Shown here piece after piece: positions 38,039 through 47,050 of a DNA stretch of 64,000 nt. Under the pieces are notes generated by a model that was not told the origin of the DNA, made no database searches, and worked only from the letters and a program-made list of their open reading frames with translations. The first letter of the stretch is position 1. Each line of letters begins with the position of its first letter. A program made the position numbers and the translations under genes. The stretch is from assembly GCF_022568795.1 (NCBI RefSeq), contig NZ_JAKZHU010000001.1:682001-746000 (forward strand), in the 5' to 3' direction. The DNA comes from Arsenicicoccus dermatophilus (GTDB lineage Bacteria; Actinomycetota; Actinomycetes; Actinomycetales; Dermatophilaceae).

Positions 38039-38971
38039 ATGCCCCGCCCCGATGCCGTCACCGTGCGCGCCGCAGCCAAGGTCAACCTCGAGCTGATCGT
38101 CGGCCCGCGCGACGACGCGACGGGCTATCACGAGCTCGCGACGGTCTTCCAGGCCGTCAACCTGCACGACGACGTCACCCTGCGCCCGGCGCCGGACTAC
38201 TCGCTGACGGTGAGTGGCCGCGGCGCCGACCAGGTCCCCACCGACGCGACCAACCTGGCCTGGCGGGCCGCCCTCGCCGTGGCGCAGGAGCACGAGGGTG
38301 CGGGGCCGGTCGCCATCGAGATCGTCAAGGACATCCCCGTGGCGGGAGGCATGGCGGGAGGGTCCGCCGACGCCGCCGCAGCCCTGGTCGCCGCCGACGC
38401 CCTGTGGGGCGCCCACCTGGACCGAGCCACCACCCAGGCGATCGCGGCCCGGCTGGGCGCGGACGTGCCCTTCTCGGTGCTGGGCGGGACCGCCGTGGGC
38501 ACGGGCCGCGGCGACGAGCTGGTCCCGGCCCTCGCCCGCGGGAGCTACCACTGGGTCTTTGCGTTCAGCGACGAGGGCCTGTCCACGCCCCGGGTCTTCG
38601 CCGAGCTGGACCGGTTGCGCGCCGAGCGTGGCGAGCAGGTCGCCCGGCCGGAGATCTCCCAGGACCTGATGGCCGCCCTGCTCGCGGGCGACGAGGTGGC
38701 CGTGGGCCGGGCGCTGCGCAACGACCTGCAGGAGGCGGCGATCTCGCTGCAGCCGCGCCTGGCCGAGACCCTGGAGGTGGGGGCCGAGTGCGGCGCCCTC
38801 GGCGGTGTCGTCAGCGGCAGCGGGCCGACGGTGGCCTTCCTCGCCCGGGACAACGAGCAGGCCCTCGACATCGCGGTCGCCCTGACCGCGTCCGGCGTGG
38901 CGCAGGACGTGCGCCGCGCGACGGGCCCCGCCGCGGGCGCCCGCGTGATCCACCCCGGCAAGGAGCAGTGA
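38039..38971 (+). CDS. ispE: 4-diphosphocytidyl-2-C-methyl-D-erythritol kinase
   Basis: 310 aa GHMP kinase of the MEP isoprenoid pathway. AAAKVNLELIVGPRDDATGYHEL opens the protein; the ATP loop is PVAGGMAGGSADAAAAL and the C-terminal motif is GVVSGSGPTVAFLA. The start is set by the -10 seven nt upstream. Directly followed by the ABC-F gene. Confidence 0.96.
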   Translation: MPRPDAVTVRAAAKVNLELIVGPRDDATGYHELATVFQAVNLHDDVTLRPAPDYSLTVSGRGADQVPTDATNLAWRAALAVAQEHEGAGPVAIEIVKDIPVAGGMAGGSADAAAALVAADALWGAHLDRATTQAIAARLGADVPFSVLGGTAVGTGRGDELVPALARGSYHWVFAFSDEGLSTPRVFAELDRLRAERGEQVARPEISQDLMAALLAGDEVAVGRALRNDLQEAAISLQPRLAETLEVGAECGALGGVVSGSGPTVAFLARDNEQALDIAVALTASGVAQDVRRATGPAAGARVIHPGKEQ

Positions 38972-38979
38972 CCTCACCC

Positions 38980-40812
38980 GTGGCCAATCTCGTCTCGATC
39001 GAGCACGTCTCCCTCGCGCTGGGCACCACCATGGTGCTCGACGACCTGTCGCTGGGGGTGAGCTCGGGCACCCGCGTCGGGGTCGTCGGCCGCAACGGCG
39101 GCGGCAAGTCCACGCTGCTCAAGGTCATCGCCGGGGTGCGGGACGTCGACGAGGGGCGCATCGCCCGCACCGGCGGCCTGACCATCGGCATGCTGACCCA
39201 GGACGACTCGCTCGACCCCACCCACACCGTCCGCCAGGCGGTCCTGGGCGACCGGCCGGAGCACGTGTGGGCCGGCGACTCCCGCATCCGCGACGTCCTC
39301 GACGGGCTCCTCGGGGGCATCGACGCGCCGACCATCGGGGGCCTGGACAGCACGATCGGGCCGATGTCCGGTGGCGAGCGCCGCCGCCTGGCGCTCGCCC
39401 GGCTCCTGGTCGAGGACCCGGACCTGCTGCTGCTGGACGAGCCCACCAACCACCTCGACGTCGAGGGGGTGGCCTGGCTCGCCCAGCACCTGACGACCCG
39501 CCGCACCCGCAGCGACTCGGCGCTCGTGGTCATCACCCACGACCGGTGGTTCCTCGACGCGGTGGCCACGGACACCTGGGAGGTCGTCGACGGTCAGGTG
39601 CTGGCCTTCGAGGGTGGCTACGCGGCCTACGTCCTCGCCAAGGCCGAGCGCGCCCGCATCGCCGCGGTCACCGAGGAGCGGCGGGCCAACCTGCTCCGCA
39701 AGGAGCTCGCCTGGCTGCGGCGGGGCGCCCCGGCCCGCACCTCCAAGCCGCGGTTCCGCATCGAGGCGGCCAACCAGCTCATCGAGGGCGAGCCGCCGCC
39801 GCGCGACGAGGTGGCGCTGGTGCGCTTCGCCACCACCCGGCTCGGCAAGGACGTCGTCGACCTCGAGGACGTGTCGGTGCGGCTCGGCGACAAGCAGCTG
39901 CTGGACGACGTCACCTGGCGCCTGGGCCCCGGTGACCGGATCGGGCTCGTCGGCGTCAACGGGGCCGGGAAGTCCACGTTGCTGCGGGTGGTCTCGGGCG
40001 ACGTGCCGATCGACGCGGGTCGGCGCAAGGTCGGCAAGACCGTCTCGATGGCCTTCCTCACCCAGGAGGTCCGCGAGCTCGACCGCTTCGCCGACTGGCG
40101 GGTGATCGAGGCGATCGAGGACGTCAAGAAGTTCACCATGCTCGGGGGCAAGGAGGTCAGCGCCTCCCAGCTCGCCAAGCAGCTCGGCTTCACCGGCCAG
40201 CGGCAGCAGACCCGGGTCGGCTCCCTGTCCGGCGGCGAGCGGCGCCGGCTGCAGCTGCTCCGCCTGCTCATGGCCGAGCCCAACGTCCTGATCCTCGACG
40301 AGCCCACCAACGACCTGGACATCGAGACCCTGCAGTCCCTGGAGGACGTCCTCGACGGCTGGGCGGGCACCTTGCTCGTCGTGTCGCACGACCGCTACCT
40401 GCTGGAGCGGATGTGCGACCGCCAGCTGGCGCTCCTCGGGGACGGGCGGCTGCGGGACCTGCCCGGCGGCGTCGAGCAGTATCTCCAGCTGTATGCCGAG
40501 CGGCAGGCCCGGCTGCGTGGCACCGGGTCGGCCTCGGCGGCCGGTCGCGCGGCGCCCGCGACGTCGGGCGGTGGGGGTGCTTCCTCGGCATACACGGCGG
40601 CGCAGGTGCGCGAGGCGCGCAAGGACATGCAGCGGCTGGAGCGCCAGATCGCCAAGCTCGAGTCCGAGCAGGCCACGCTGCACGACCAGATGGTCGCCAG
40701 GGCCACGGACGCCACCGCGGTGCGCGAGCTGGACACCCGGCTGCGCGAGCTGGTGGACCAGCGCGAGGAGCTGGAGCTGGCCTGGCTGGAGGCCGCGGAG
40801 ATCGCCGGCTGA
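38980..40812 (+). CDS. ABC-F family ATPase (Uup/Etta-like)
   Basis: 610 aa soluble protein with two ATPase domains and no membrane segments. Walker A motifs are GRNGGGKST and GVNGAGKST, signatures MSGGERRRLALARLL and LSGGERRRLQLLRLL, and Walker B LLLLDEPTNHLD and VLILDEPTNDLD. A Lys/Arg-rich linker lies at about 215-265 and a C-terminal coiled coil at about 540-605 (ARKDMQRLERQIAKLESEQ). ABC-F proteins act on ribosomes. GTG 38980 gives the usual MANLVSIEHVSL start; GTG 38968, overlapping ispE by 4 bp, is the alternative. Confidence 0.94.
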   Translation: MANLVSIEHVSLALGTTMVLDDLSLGVSSGTRVGVVGRNGGGKSTLLKVIAGVRDVDEGRIARTGGLTIGMLTQDDSLDPTHTVRQAVLGDRPEHVWAGDSRIRDVLDGLLGGIDAPTIGGLDSTIGPMSGGERRRLALARLLVEDPDLLLLDEPTNHLDVEGVAWLAQHLTTRRTRSDSALVVITHDRWFLDAVATDTWEVVDGQVLAFEGGYAAYVLAKAERARIAAVTEERRANLLRKELAWLRRGAPARTSKPRFRIEAANQLIEGEPPPRDEVALVRFATTRLGKDVVDLEDVSVRLGDKQLLDDVTWRLGPGDRIGLVGVNGAGKSTLLRVVSGDVPIDAGRRKVGKTVSMAFLTQEVRELDRFADWRVIEAIEDVKKFTMLGGKEVSASQLAKQLGFTGQRQQTRVGSLSGGERRRLQLLRLLMAEPNVLILDEPTNDLDIETLQSLEDVLDGWAGTLLVVSHDRYLLERMCDRQLALLGDGRLRDLPGGVEQYLQLYAERQARLRGTGSASAAGRAAPATSGGGGASSAYTAAQVREARKDMQRLERQIAKLESEQATLHDQMVARATDATAVRELDTRLRELVDQREELELAWLEAAEIAG

Positions 40813-40868
40813 CACCGCGTCGGCCGGCTCGCGACCGGTCGCCCGTCCACGGGCGCACGGCGCTGTCG

Positions 40869-40893
40869 CTCGACGTCGAGAATCTCGGCGAGA
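40869..40893. promoter_or_regulatory. Palindromic operator candidates upstream of the MarR gene
   Basis: CTCGACGTCGAG (40869-40880) and TCTCGGCGAGA (40883-40893) are two adjacent palindromes immediately before the MarR -10. MarR regulators typically bind such sites and repress themselves. Confidence 0.55.
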
Positions 40894-40894
40894 G

Positions 40895-40906
40895 TACCCT
40901 GGCCCC
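40895..40906 (+). promoter_or_regulatory. Leaderless -10 element for the MarR gene
   Basis: TACCCT (40895-40900) with 6 nt to ATG 40907. Confidence 0.5.
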
Positions 40907-41479
40907 ATGACCTCTCGAGCGAGCCGCCCGCTGGTGGGCGACGACGTCCCCGAGGCGCGGGTGGGCGCGGCTCGCGCCGTGGCACCTGCGGGGGCCGACG
41001 ACGTCGACGGCATCGTCGCCTCCTGGGCTCGCGAGCGCCCCGACCTCGACCTGGCGCCGCTGCACGTCCTGTCCCGCGTGTCCCGCCTGGCCCGGCACCT
41101 GGACCTGGCGCGCGGCGCGGCGTTCGCGCAGCACGACCTGGAGGGCTGGGAGTTCGACGTGCTCGCGGCATTGCGCCGGGCGGGGGCGCCCTACGAGCTG
41201 TCGCCCGGCGCCCTGGTGCAGCAGACCCTGGTGACCAGCGGCACCATGACCAACCGCGTGGACCGGTTGACGGCGCGCGGCTACGTCCGCCGCTCGCCCG
41301 ACCCGCACGACCGGCGCGGCGTCATCGTCTCGCTGACCGACGAGGGGCGGGCGGCCGTGGACGCGGCCTTCGCCGACCTGCTCGACCGGGAGCGCGCGCT
41401 GCTCGCCGAGCTGTCGCCGGGCGACCGGGACGAGCTCGCGGGCACGCTGCGGCGGCTGCTCCTGTCCTTCGAGGGCTGA
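40907..41479 (+). CDS. MarR-family transcriptional regulator
   Basis: 190 aa. The winged helix is at about residues 70-150 (WEFDVLAALRRAGAPYELSPGALVQQTLVTSGTMTNRVDRLTARGYVRRSPDPHDRRGVIVSLTDEG), flanked by helices for dimerisation. The DxRG-type wing (DPHDRRGV) is typical. Likely autoregulated through the palindromes just upstream. The regulated partner could be the ABC-F gene or the convergent dehydratase, but nothing in the sequence decides this. Confidence 0.93.
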   Translation: MTSRASRPLVGDDVPEARVGAARAVAPAGADDVDGIVASWARERPDLDLAPLHVLSRVSRLARHLDLARGAAFAQHDLEGWEFDVLAALRRAGAPYELSPGALVQQTLVTSGTMTNRVDRLTARGYVRRSPDPHDRRGVIVSLTDEGRAAVDAAFADLLDRERALLAELSPGDRDELAGTLRRLLLSFEG

Positions 41480-41484
41480 GCGGA

Positions 41485-41514
41485 GGTCGGTCCTGAGCCA
41501 GGGTCGGTCCTGAG
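41485..41514 (+). repeat. 13-bp direct repeat between marR and the dehydratase gene
   Basis: GGTCGGTCCTGAG at 41485-41497 and 41502-41514, period 17. It looks like a short local duplication in the convergent spacer. Confidence 0.8.
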
Positions 41515-41587
41515 GCCGGGGCGGCTCCTGCGCCCCCGCGGTGCGGCTCGGCAGCCGGCTCGCAGGGAGCGGGCTCCGGCCGCCTGC

Positions 41588-43483
41588 TCAGGCCCCGGGG
41601 TCGCTCGTGCGGCGAAGGGCGCGGGCGTGCTGGATGGCGTGCCGCACCGGGGCGTTGGGGGCGCCGTAGCCGTCGTACCCGCTACGTCGCTCGACCAGCT
41701 CGAAGAACACGCCGCCGACGGTCTCGGTGTACAGGTGCAGGAACTGGCCCTGCTCGTCCTCGTCGTAGAGCAGGTCGAGGTCCTGCAGGGTCGTGAGCAG
41801 CTCCGGGTCCAGGTCGAAGCGGGCGGCCAGGTCGGCGTAGTAGTTGGCCGGGACGGGGAGGGTCACCAGGCCGCGGGCGCGGGCCTCGCGGGCGACGGCC
41901 ACCAGGTCGTCGACGGCGAGGGCCACGTGCTCCGTGGCGGTGATCTCACCGTGGTTGCCCAGCGGGGGAGCGAGGTTGAGCACGATCCGCACGGCCCCGT
42001 CCGCGGAGCGCATCACCTGGCTGCGCACCAGGCCGGTCGGGCTGGCCACGTCCACCGACGGCAGCGGGTCGAGCGCCAGGCTGCTGGACAGGAAGAGCAC
42101 GCTCTCGTCGAGGGCCTCGGCGGGCTGGGCGAGGTTGACGTGGTCGACGACGGCGGCCCCCACGGTCTCGCGGCGCACCTCGCCGTCGCCGAACTCCCGC
42201 CACCAGCCGCTCCCGGCGGGCGTCGCCGAGCCGCAGAAGTACAGCTCGGTGCCGTCGGGTGCCTCGACGCCGCGCAGCACCTCCTCCCCGGCCTCGGTGC
42301 GGCGGGGGAGGAGGTAGGACCCGAGGCGCAGGGCCCGGCTGGCGGCGATGACCGGCTGCTCCACGTCGAGCCCTAGGCCTGCGACGTGCGGCGGGCGGCC
42401 GCGCCGGTCCTCGTGGTTGACGACCACCGCGGCGCGGCCCAGCGTCCACAGGGCGACGTCCTTGGTGCGGTGGCGTCCTCGCGCGGTGAACCCCAGCGCG
42501 GTGAGCAGCTGCTCGACGGGACCGCCGGCCGCGTCCGGGATCTCCACGAAGTTGAACCCGTGCGGCTCCTCGACCTGCGGCAGCCGCCCGAGCTCCACCG
42601 GCGGGGCGTCCCCCGGCGCAGCCGCGTGGGCGGCGGCTCCTGCCCACCGGCCGGGGTGCTCGTCGAGCAGGGCCGCGGTGCGATCCTCCAGCCAGGTCAG
42701 GGAGCGCCGGGCGTCGACCGCGGTGCGGGACTCGTCGGCCTGTCGGAAGACGTCGTTGAAGATCTCGAGGGACAGCGGTCCGGCATACCCCGTGCGCAGC
42801 ACCTGGGCGGTGAATCCTGGCAGGTCCCAGTCGCCCTGGCCGGGGAAGACCCGGTGGTGCCGGCTCCAGGAGAGGACGTCGAGGGACAGCGCGGGCGCGT
42901 CCGCGAGCTGGAGGAAGAAGATCTTGTCGCCCGGGATCTGCGCGATGCCGGCAGGATCGCCGCCCCGGCTGAGGATGTGGAAGCTGTCCAGGCAGGTGCC
43001 GAGCGCCGGGTGGTCGGCGCGGCGCACGAGCTCCCAGGCATGGTCGTAGGTCGACACGTGCCGCCCCCAGGCGAGCGCCTCGTAGGCCAGCCGCATCCCG
43101 TGCTCGTGCGCGAGATCGGCCAGCCGGCAGAGCTGCTCGACACGCAGGTCGTCGTCGTCCACGGTGGCCGTGGCGACATTGCTGCAGACCAGCATGGTGT
43201 CGGTGCCGAGCGCCGCCATCAGCTCGAGCTTGTGCCGGGCCCGGCGCAGGGTCCTCGTGAAGAGCTCCTCGCCGGTGCCCTCGGCGTCGCGGAAGGGCTG
43301 GTAGAGGTCGATCGTCAGGCCGAGGTCAGCGCACCGGCGGCGCACCTCGGCGGGGGCGAGCGGGCTCACCACGAGGTCCTGCTCGAAGATCTCCACCCCG
43401 TCGAATCCCGCTGCGGCGCAAGCCTCCAGCTTGTCCGCGAGGGTCCCCGAGAGGCACACGGTCGCGATCCCCGTGCGCATCAT
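41588..43483 (-). CDS. QuiC-like bifunctional sugar-phosphate-isomerase/HPPD-type protein (probable 3-dehydroshikimate dehydratase)
   Basis: 631 aa from the first of two adjacent ATGs (43483). The N-terminal half (about 1-280) is an AP-endonuclease-2 TIM barrel with metal-ligand regions GVEIFEQDL, YEALAWG, CLDSFHIL and LSLEIFND. The C-terminal half (about 310-615) is a VOC/4-hydroxyphenylpyruvate-dioxygenase-like pair ending with GVFFELVERRSGYDGYGA. This fusion matches QuiC1 of Pseudomonas in length and order; that enzyme makes protocatechuate from 3-dehydroshikimate. No other aromatic-degradation genes are nearby. Confidence 0.87.
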   Translation of the reverse strand: MMRTGIATVCLSGTLADKLEACAAAGFDGVEIFEQDLVVSPLAPAEVRRRCADLGLTIDLYQPFRDAEGTGEELFTRTLRRARHKLELMAALGTDTMLVCSNVATATVDDDDLRVEQLCRLADLAHEHGMRLAYEALAWGRHVSTYDHAWELVRRADHPALGTCLDSFHILSRGGDPAGIAQIPGDKIFFLQLADAPALSLDVLSWSRHHRVFPGQGDWDLPGFTAQVLRTGYAGPLSLEIFNDVFRQADESRTAVDARRSLTWLEDRTAALLDEHPGRWAGAAAHAAAPGDAPPVELGRLPQVEEPHGFNFVEIPDAAGGPVEQLLTALGFTARGRHRTKDVALWTLGRAAVVVNHEDRRGRPPHVAGLGLDVEQPVIAASRALRLGSYLLPRRTEAGEEVLRGVEAPDGTELYFCGSATPAGSGWWREFGDGEVRRETVGAAVVDHVNLAQPAEALDESVLFLSSSLALDPLPSVDVASPTGLVRSQVMRSADGAVRIVLNLAPPLGNHGEITATEHVALAVDDLVAVAREARARGLVTLPVPANYYADLAARFDLDPELLTTLQDLDLLYDEDEQGQFLHLYTETVGGVFFELVERRSGYDGYGAPNAPVRHAIQHARALRRTSDPGA

Positions 43484-43732
43484 GCTCCGGCTACCCGCCT
43501 CGTCCACGCGTGCATCCCCCTCGTGCGTCGCGCCCCGGTCCCCGGGCGACCCCTCGCTCCGCACCCTAGCCACCACCGGTCCGGACGGGGCCCGATCCCG
43601 ACGAATCAGCCGCAGGTCATGCGTGCTGCCGAGCCTCGGCAGCGGGTATGCCGAGCGGCGGTCGGCTCTCGTCCGGCGGGCGTGGCAGGGCCAGGGCGTG
43701 GGCGACCGACGAGGTGGGGCGGGTCGCTGGAC

Positions 43733-43738
43733 TAGGCT
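43733..43738 (+). promoter_or_regulatory. -10 element for tRNA-Gln
   Basis: TAGGCT 22 bp before the tRNA 5' end. Confidence 0.45.
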
Positions 43739-43760
43739 TGCCCGGTCGCCCCCGCGACGT

Positions 43761-43839
43761 TCCCCGGTTGGTCTGCTGGCAGGGCCCGCCTGACTTTGAA
43801 TCAGGACAAGCGACGTAGGTTCGATTCCTACCCGGGGAG
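43761..43839 (+). tRNA. tRNA-Gln (anticodon UUG)
   Basis: Acceptor TCCCCGG pairs with CCGGGGA and the discriminator is G. The anticodon arm CCTGA-CTTTGAA-TCAGG gives anticodon TTG. The T arm is GTAGG-TTCGATT-CCTAC. By hand the D arm to anticodon spacing and the variable loop (about 9 nt, 43806-43814) are slightly longer than usual, giving 79 nt. Position next to glmU is conserved in actinobacteria. Confidence 0.85.
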
Positions 43840-43864
43840 CCCTGGCCTGGCCGTCCGCGCCGCC

Positions 43865-43896
43865 GATATCCCGCCGGGCAGGCCCGGCCGGATATC
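43865..43896. terminator. 32-nt near-perfect palindrome after tRNA-Gln
   Basis: GATATCC, one mismatch, GCCGGGC, AG, GCCCGGC, one mismatch, GGATATC. It folds into a 7+7 bp hairpin with a tiny loop. It may end the tRNA transcript; the right arm also contains TATCCT, usable as a -10 for the next gene. Confidence 0.6.
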
Positions 43897-44051
43897 CTGG
43901 TCGGACGAGGGGAGTACTTCCCAAGCCTCGCACCGGTCATGACGGCGGCCCCGTGGTCCGCCCCGGACGAGCACCTCGCGCCCACCGGGCGCAGGTGAAG
44001 GAGACCTCAGACCCCGTGCCGGCGCGCGCCGGCCCGTCTGAGGAGATCCTC

Positions 44052-44465
44052 GTGCCCCCTGCCTCCGGCCTGCGAGCCCGCCTGCGATCGCATCCTCTGG
44101 CCCGCACCGTCTGGCGTGCGGGCGTCGCGCTGGCCGGGCTGGTGGTGGTCGTCGTCGGGCTGGTCCTGGTGCCGCTCGCCGGCCCCGGCTGGCTGATCGT
44201 CCTGGGCGGGGTGGGGATCTGGGCGCTGGAGTTCGACCGGGCTCGCCGGGTGCACCGGCAGGGGCGAGAGCTGCTGGTGCGGTGGACCCGGTGGGTCGCC
44301 GCCCGGGCGTGGTGGGTGCGCGCGGCCCTCGGTGCCTCGACGGCGGCGCTGGTCGCCGCGGTGAGCATCGCCATGCTGTGGCTGACCGGTGTCCCGGCCT
44401 GGCTGCCGGACGCCGTCGAGCAGGCTCTCGTGGGCGGCCTGCGGCGGTGGCTGCCGGCCCGATGA
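44052..44465 (+). CDS. PGPGW-motif membrane protein (TIGR02611-like)
   Basis: 137 aa from GTG 44052, which has AGGAGA 5 nt upstream; an in-frame GTG at 43995 is the alternative. The first helix pair (about residues 22-60) contains the hallmark PLAGPGWLIVLGGVGIWALEFDRARR, and a second pair lies at about 90-115. Small integral membrane proteins of this type are common in actinobacteria and have no assigned function. Not recognisably part of the glmU operon. Confidence 0.85.
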   Translation: MPPASGLRARLRSHPLARTVWRAGVALAGLVVVVVGLVLVPLAGPGWLIVLGGVGIWALEFDRARRVHRQGRELLVRWTRWVAARAWWVRAALGASTAALVAAVSIAMLWLTGVPAWLPDAVEQALVGGLRRWLPAR

Positions 44466-44559
44466 GCCCTTCGGCCGGGGGACACCTGCCGGACCGGTAG
44501 AGTTCACCTCGTTCGCGCCCGCGCGCACCGCATCCGTCCCCGCCAGGCTGGAGCCTCTC

Positions 44560-46023
44560 GTGACCGCAGTCCGTCCCGCCGCCGTCATCGTCCTCGCCGC
44601 GGGTGAGGGCACCCGCATGAAGTCCGCCACCCCCAAGGTGCTGCACGCGATCGGCGGGCGCAGCCTCGTCGGTCACGCCATCGCCGCCGCCCGCGGCGTC
44701 GAGCCCGAGCACCTGGTCGTCGTGGTCCGCCACGAGCGCGACCGGGTCGCCGCCCACGTGACCGAGGTCGCCCCCGACGCACTGATCGCCGACCAGGACG
44801 AGGTCAAGGGCACCGGCCGCGCCGTCGAGTGCGGGCTGGAGCAGCTGCCGGACGACCTCACCGGCACGGTCGTGGTGACGTATGGCGACGTGCCGCTCCT
44901 CGAGTCGGCCACGCTGACGGCCCTGCTCGCGCAGCACTCGGCCTCCGGCAGCGCCGTCACCGTGGTCACCGCCCACCTGGACGACCCGACCGGCTACGGC
45001 CGCATCGTGCGGGACGCGGATGGCTCGGTCGCCGCGATCGTGGAGCAGAAGGACGCCACCGAGGAGCAGCGGGCGATCACCGAGATCAACTCGGGGCTCT
45101 ACGCCTTCGACGGGCGGGTGCTGCGCGAGGCGCTGGACCAGGTCGGCACCGACAACGCGCAGGGCGAGAAGTACCTCACCGACGTCCTCGCCATCGCGCG
45201 GCGGCAGGGCCTGACGGTCTCCGCACACGTGGTCGACGACCTGTGGCAGACCGAGGGCGTCAACGACCGGGTGCAGCTGGCGACGCTGGGCAAGGAGCTC
45301 AACCGTCGGATCGTCGAGCGCTGGATGCGCGAGGGGGTCACCGTCGTCGACCCGGCCACCACGTGGATCGACGCCGACGTCACCATCGGCCGGGACACGA
45401 TCGTCCGCCCGGGCGTGCAGCTGCTGGGTGCGACGTCGATCGGCGAGGGCGCCGAGATCGGCCCCGACAGCACCTTGCAGGACACCCGCGTCGGGGACGG
45501 TGCCAGCGTGGTCCGCAGCCAGACCCTGCTGGCCGAGATCGGGGCGAGCGCCACGGTCGGACCCTTCTCCTACCTGCGCCCCGGCACCACCTTGGGCGTC
45601 AAGGGCAAGATCGGCGGCTTCGTCGAGACCAAGAACGCCCAGATCGGTGACGGGGCCAAGGTGCCCCACCTGACCTACTGCGGGGACGCGGAGATCGGCG
45701 CGGGCACCAACGTCGGGGCCGGGACGATCTTCGCCAACTACGACGGGGACAACAAGCACCGGTCGCGGCTGGGTCGTCAGGTCTTCATCGGTTCCAACTC
45801 GGTGCTGGTGGCACCGGCGGAGATCGGCGACGGCGCCTTCGTCGCCGCCGGGTCCGCGATCACCGACCCTGTCGGGGCCGGCGAGCTCGCCGTCGCCCGT
45901 GGGCGCCAGCACAACAGCCCCGGGTGGACGGTCAAGCGCCGCCCGGGCACCAAGGCAGCCGAGGCCGCAGCTGCCTCGGACGAGCACGACCAGGCGTCCA
46001 GCCAGGAGGGCACCACCCGATGA
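44560..46023 (+). CDS. glmU: Bifunctional UDP-GlcNAc pyrophosphorylase / GlcN-1-P acetyltransferase
   Basis: 487 aa from GTG 44560. The N-terminal uridyltransferase carries AVIVLAAGEGTRMKSATPKVLH, GDVPLL and GTGRAV. The C-terminal left-handed beta-helix acetyltransferase has hexapeptide repeats, LRPGTTLG, GNFVETK-like GGFVETKNAQIG and IFANYDGDNKHRS. It makes UDP-GlcNAc for peptidoglycan. A ~35 residue polar tail follows. Overlaps prs by 4 bp. Confidence 0.97.
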   Translation: MTAVRPAAVIVLAAGEGTRMKSATPKVLHAIGGRSLVGHAIAAARGVEPEHLVVVVRHERDRVAAHVTEVAPDALIADQDEVKGTGRAVECGLEQLPDDLTGTVVVTYGDVPLLESATLTALLAQHSASGSAVTVVTAHLDDPTGYGRIVRDADGSVAAIVEQKDATEEQRAITEINSGLYAFDGRVLREALDQVGTDNAQGEKYLTDVLAIARRQGLTVSAHVVDDLWQTEGVNDRVQLATLGKELNRRIVERWMREGVTVVDPATTWIDADVTIGRDTIVRPGVQLLGATSIGEGAEIGPDSTLQDTRVGDGASVVRSQTLLAEIGASATVGPFSYLRPGTTLGVKGKIGGFVETKNAQIGDGAKVPHLTYCGDAEIGAGTNVGAGTIFANYDGDNKHRSRLGRQVFIGSNSVLVAPAEIGDGAFVAAGSAITDPVGAGELAVARGRQHNSPGWTVKRRPGTKAAEAAAASDEHDQASSQEGTTR

Positions 46024-47009
46024 CCGGTGTGAAGCGCACGAACGAGAAGAACCTCATGCTCTTCAGCGGGCGCGCCCACCCGGCGCTCGCGCAGGAGGTG
46101 GCCCAGCAGCTGGAGACCCAGGTGGTTCCCACGGACTTCCGGACCTTCGCCAACTCCGAGATCTATGTGCGCTTCATGGAGTCCGTCCGCGGGTCCGACG
46201 CCTTCGTGATCCAGAGCCACACGGCTCCGATCAACGAGTGGATCATGGAGAACCTCATCATGATCGACGCTCTGAAGCGGGCCAGCGCCAAGCGGATCAC
46301 CACCGTCATCCCCTTCTACGGCTACGCCCGGCAGGACAAGAAGCACCTCGGGCGCGAGCCGATCTCGGCCCGGCTCATGGCGGACCTGTTCAAGACCGCC
46401 GGTGCCGACCGCCTGATCACGGTCGACCTGCACACCGAGCAGATCTCCGGCTTCTTCGACGGTCCGGTCGACCACCTGCAGGCGATTCCGATCCTGTCGG
46501 AGTACGTCCACGACCGGTATGCCGGGCAGGACCTGGTGGTCGTGTCCCCGGACGCCGGCCGGGTCAAGGTCGCCGAGAAGTGGTCCAACCGGCTGGGTGG
46601 CACGCCGCTGGCCTTCATCCACAAGACGCGGGACGTGCACCGGGCCAACGAGTCGGTCGCCAACCGCGTGGTCGGCGAGGTCCAGGGCCGCACCTGCATC
46701 CTGGTCGACGACATGATCGACTCCGGCGGGACGATCTGCCAGGCCGCGGACGCCATCATGGCCGCCGGGGCCAAGGACGTGGTCATCGTCGCCACCCACG
46801 CGATCCTGTCGGGCAAGGCCGTGGACAAGCTCTCCGCGTCCCGCGCGTCCGAGGTGATCGTCACCAACACCCTGCCGATCCCCCCGGAGAAGCAGTTCCC
46901 CAAGCTCACCCAGCTGTCCATCGCCCCGCTGATCGGCGACGCGATCCGCGAGGTCTTCGAGGACGGCTCGGTCACCAGCCTGTTCGACCTGACCCACGCC
47001 GAGGACTGA
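46020..47009 (+). CDS. prs: Ribose-phosphate pyrophosphokinase
   Basis: 329 aa. Makes PRPP from ribose-5-phosphate and ATP for nucleotide, His and Trp synthesis. Recognisable: NLMLFSGRAHPALAQEV, the catalytic flexible loop YARQDKKHLGREPISA, DLHTEQISGFFD and the PRPP-binding loop CILVDDMIDSGGT. Coupled to glmU. Its 3' end is duplicated in tandem and followed by a long hairpin terminator. Confidence 0.98.
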   Translation: MTGVKRTNEKNLMLFSGRAHPALAQEVAQQLETQVVPTDFRTFANSEIYVRFMESVRGSDAFVIQSHTAPINEWIMENLIMIDALKRASAKRITTVIPFYGYARQDKKHLGREPISARLMADLFKTAGADRLITVDLHTEQISGFFDGPVDHLQAIPILSEYVHDRYAGQDLVVVSPDAGRVKVAEKWSNRLGGTPLAFIHKTRDVHRANESVANRVVGEVQGRTCILVDDMIDSGGTICQAADAIMAAGAKDVVIVATHAILSGKAVDKLSASRASEVIVTNTLPIPPEKQFPKLTQLSIAPLIGDAIREVFEDGSVTSLFDLTHAED

Positions 47010-47027
47010 TTCACGCCGAGGACTGAT
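46995..47027 (+). repeat. Tandem duplication of the prs stop region
   Basis: CACGCCGAGGACTGAT occurs at 46995-47010 and again at 47012-47027 (period 17). The second copy repeats the last codons and stop outside the gene. Confidence 0.92.
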
Positions 47028-47050
47028 CTGCGACGGACTGGTCCCCGGCG

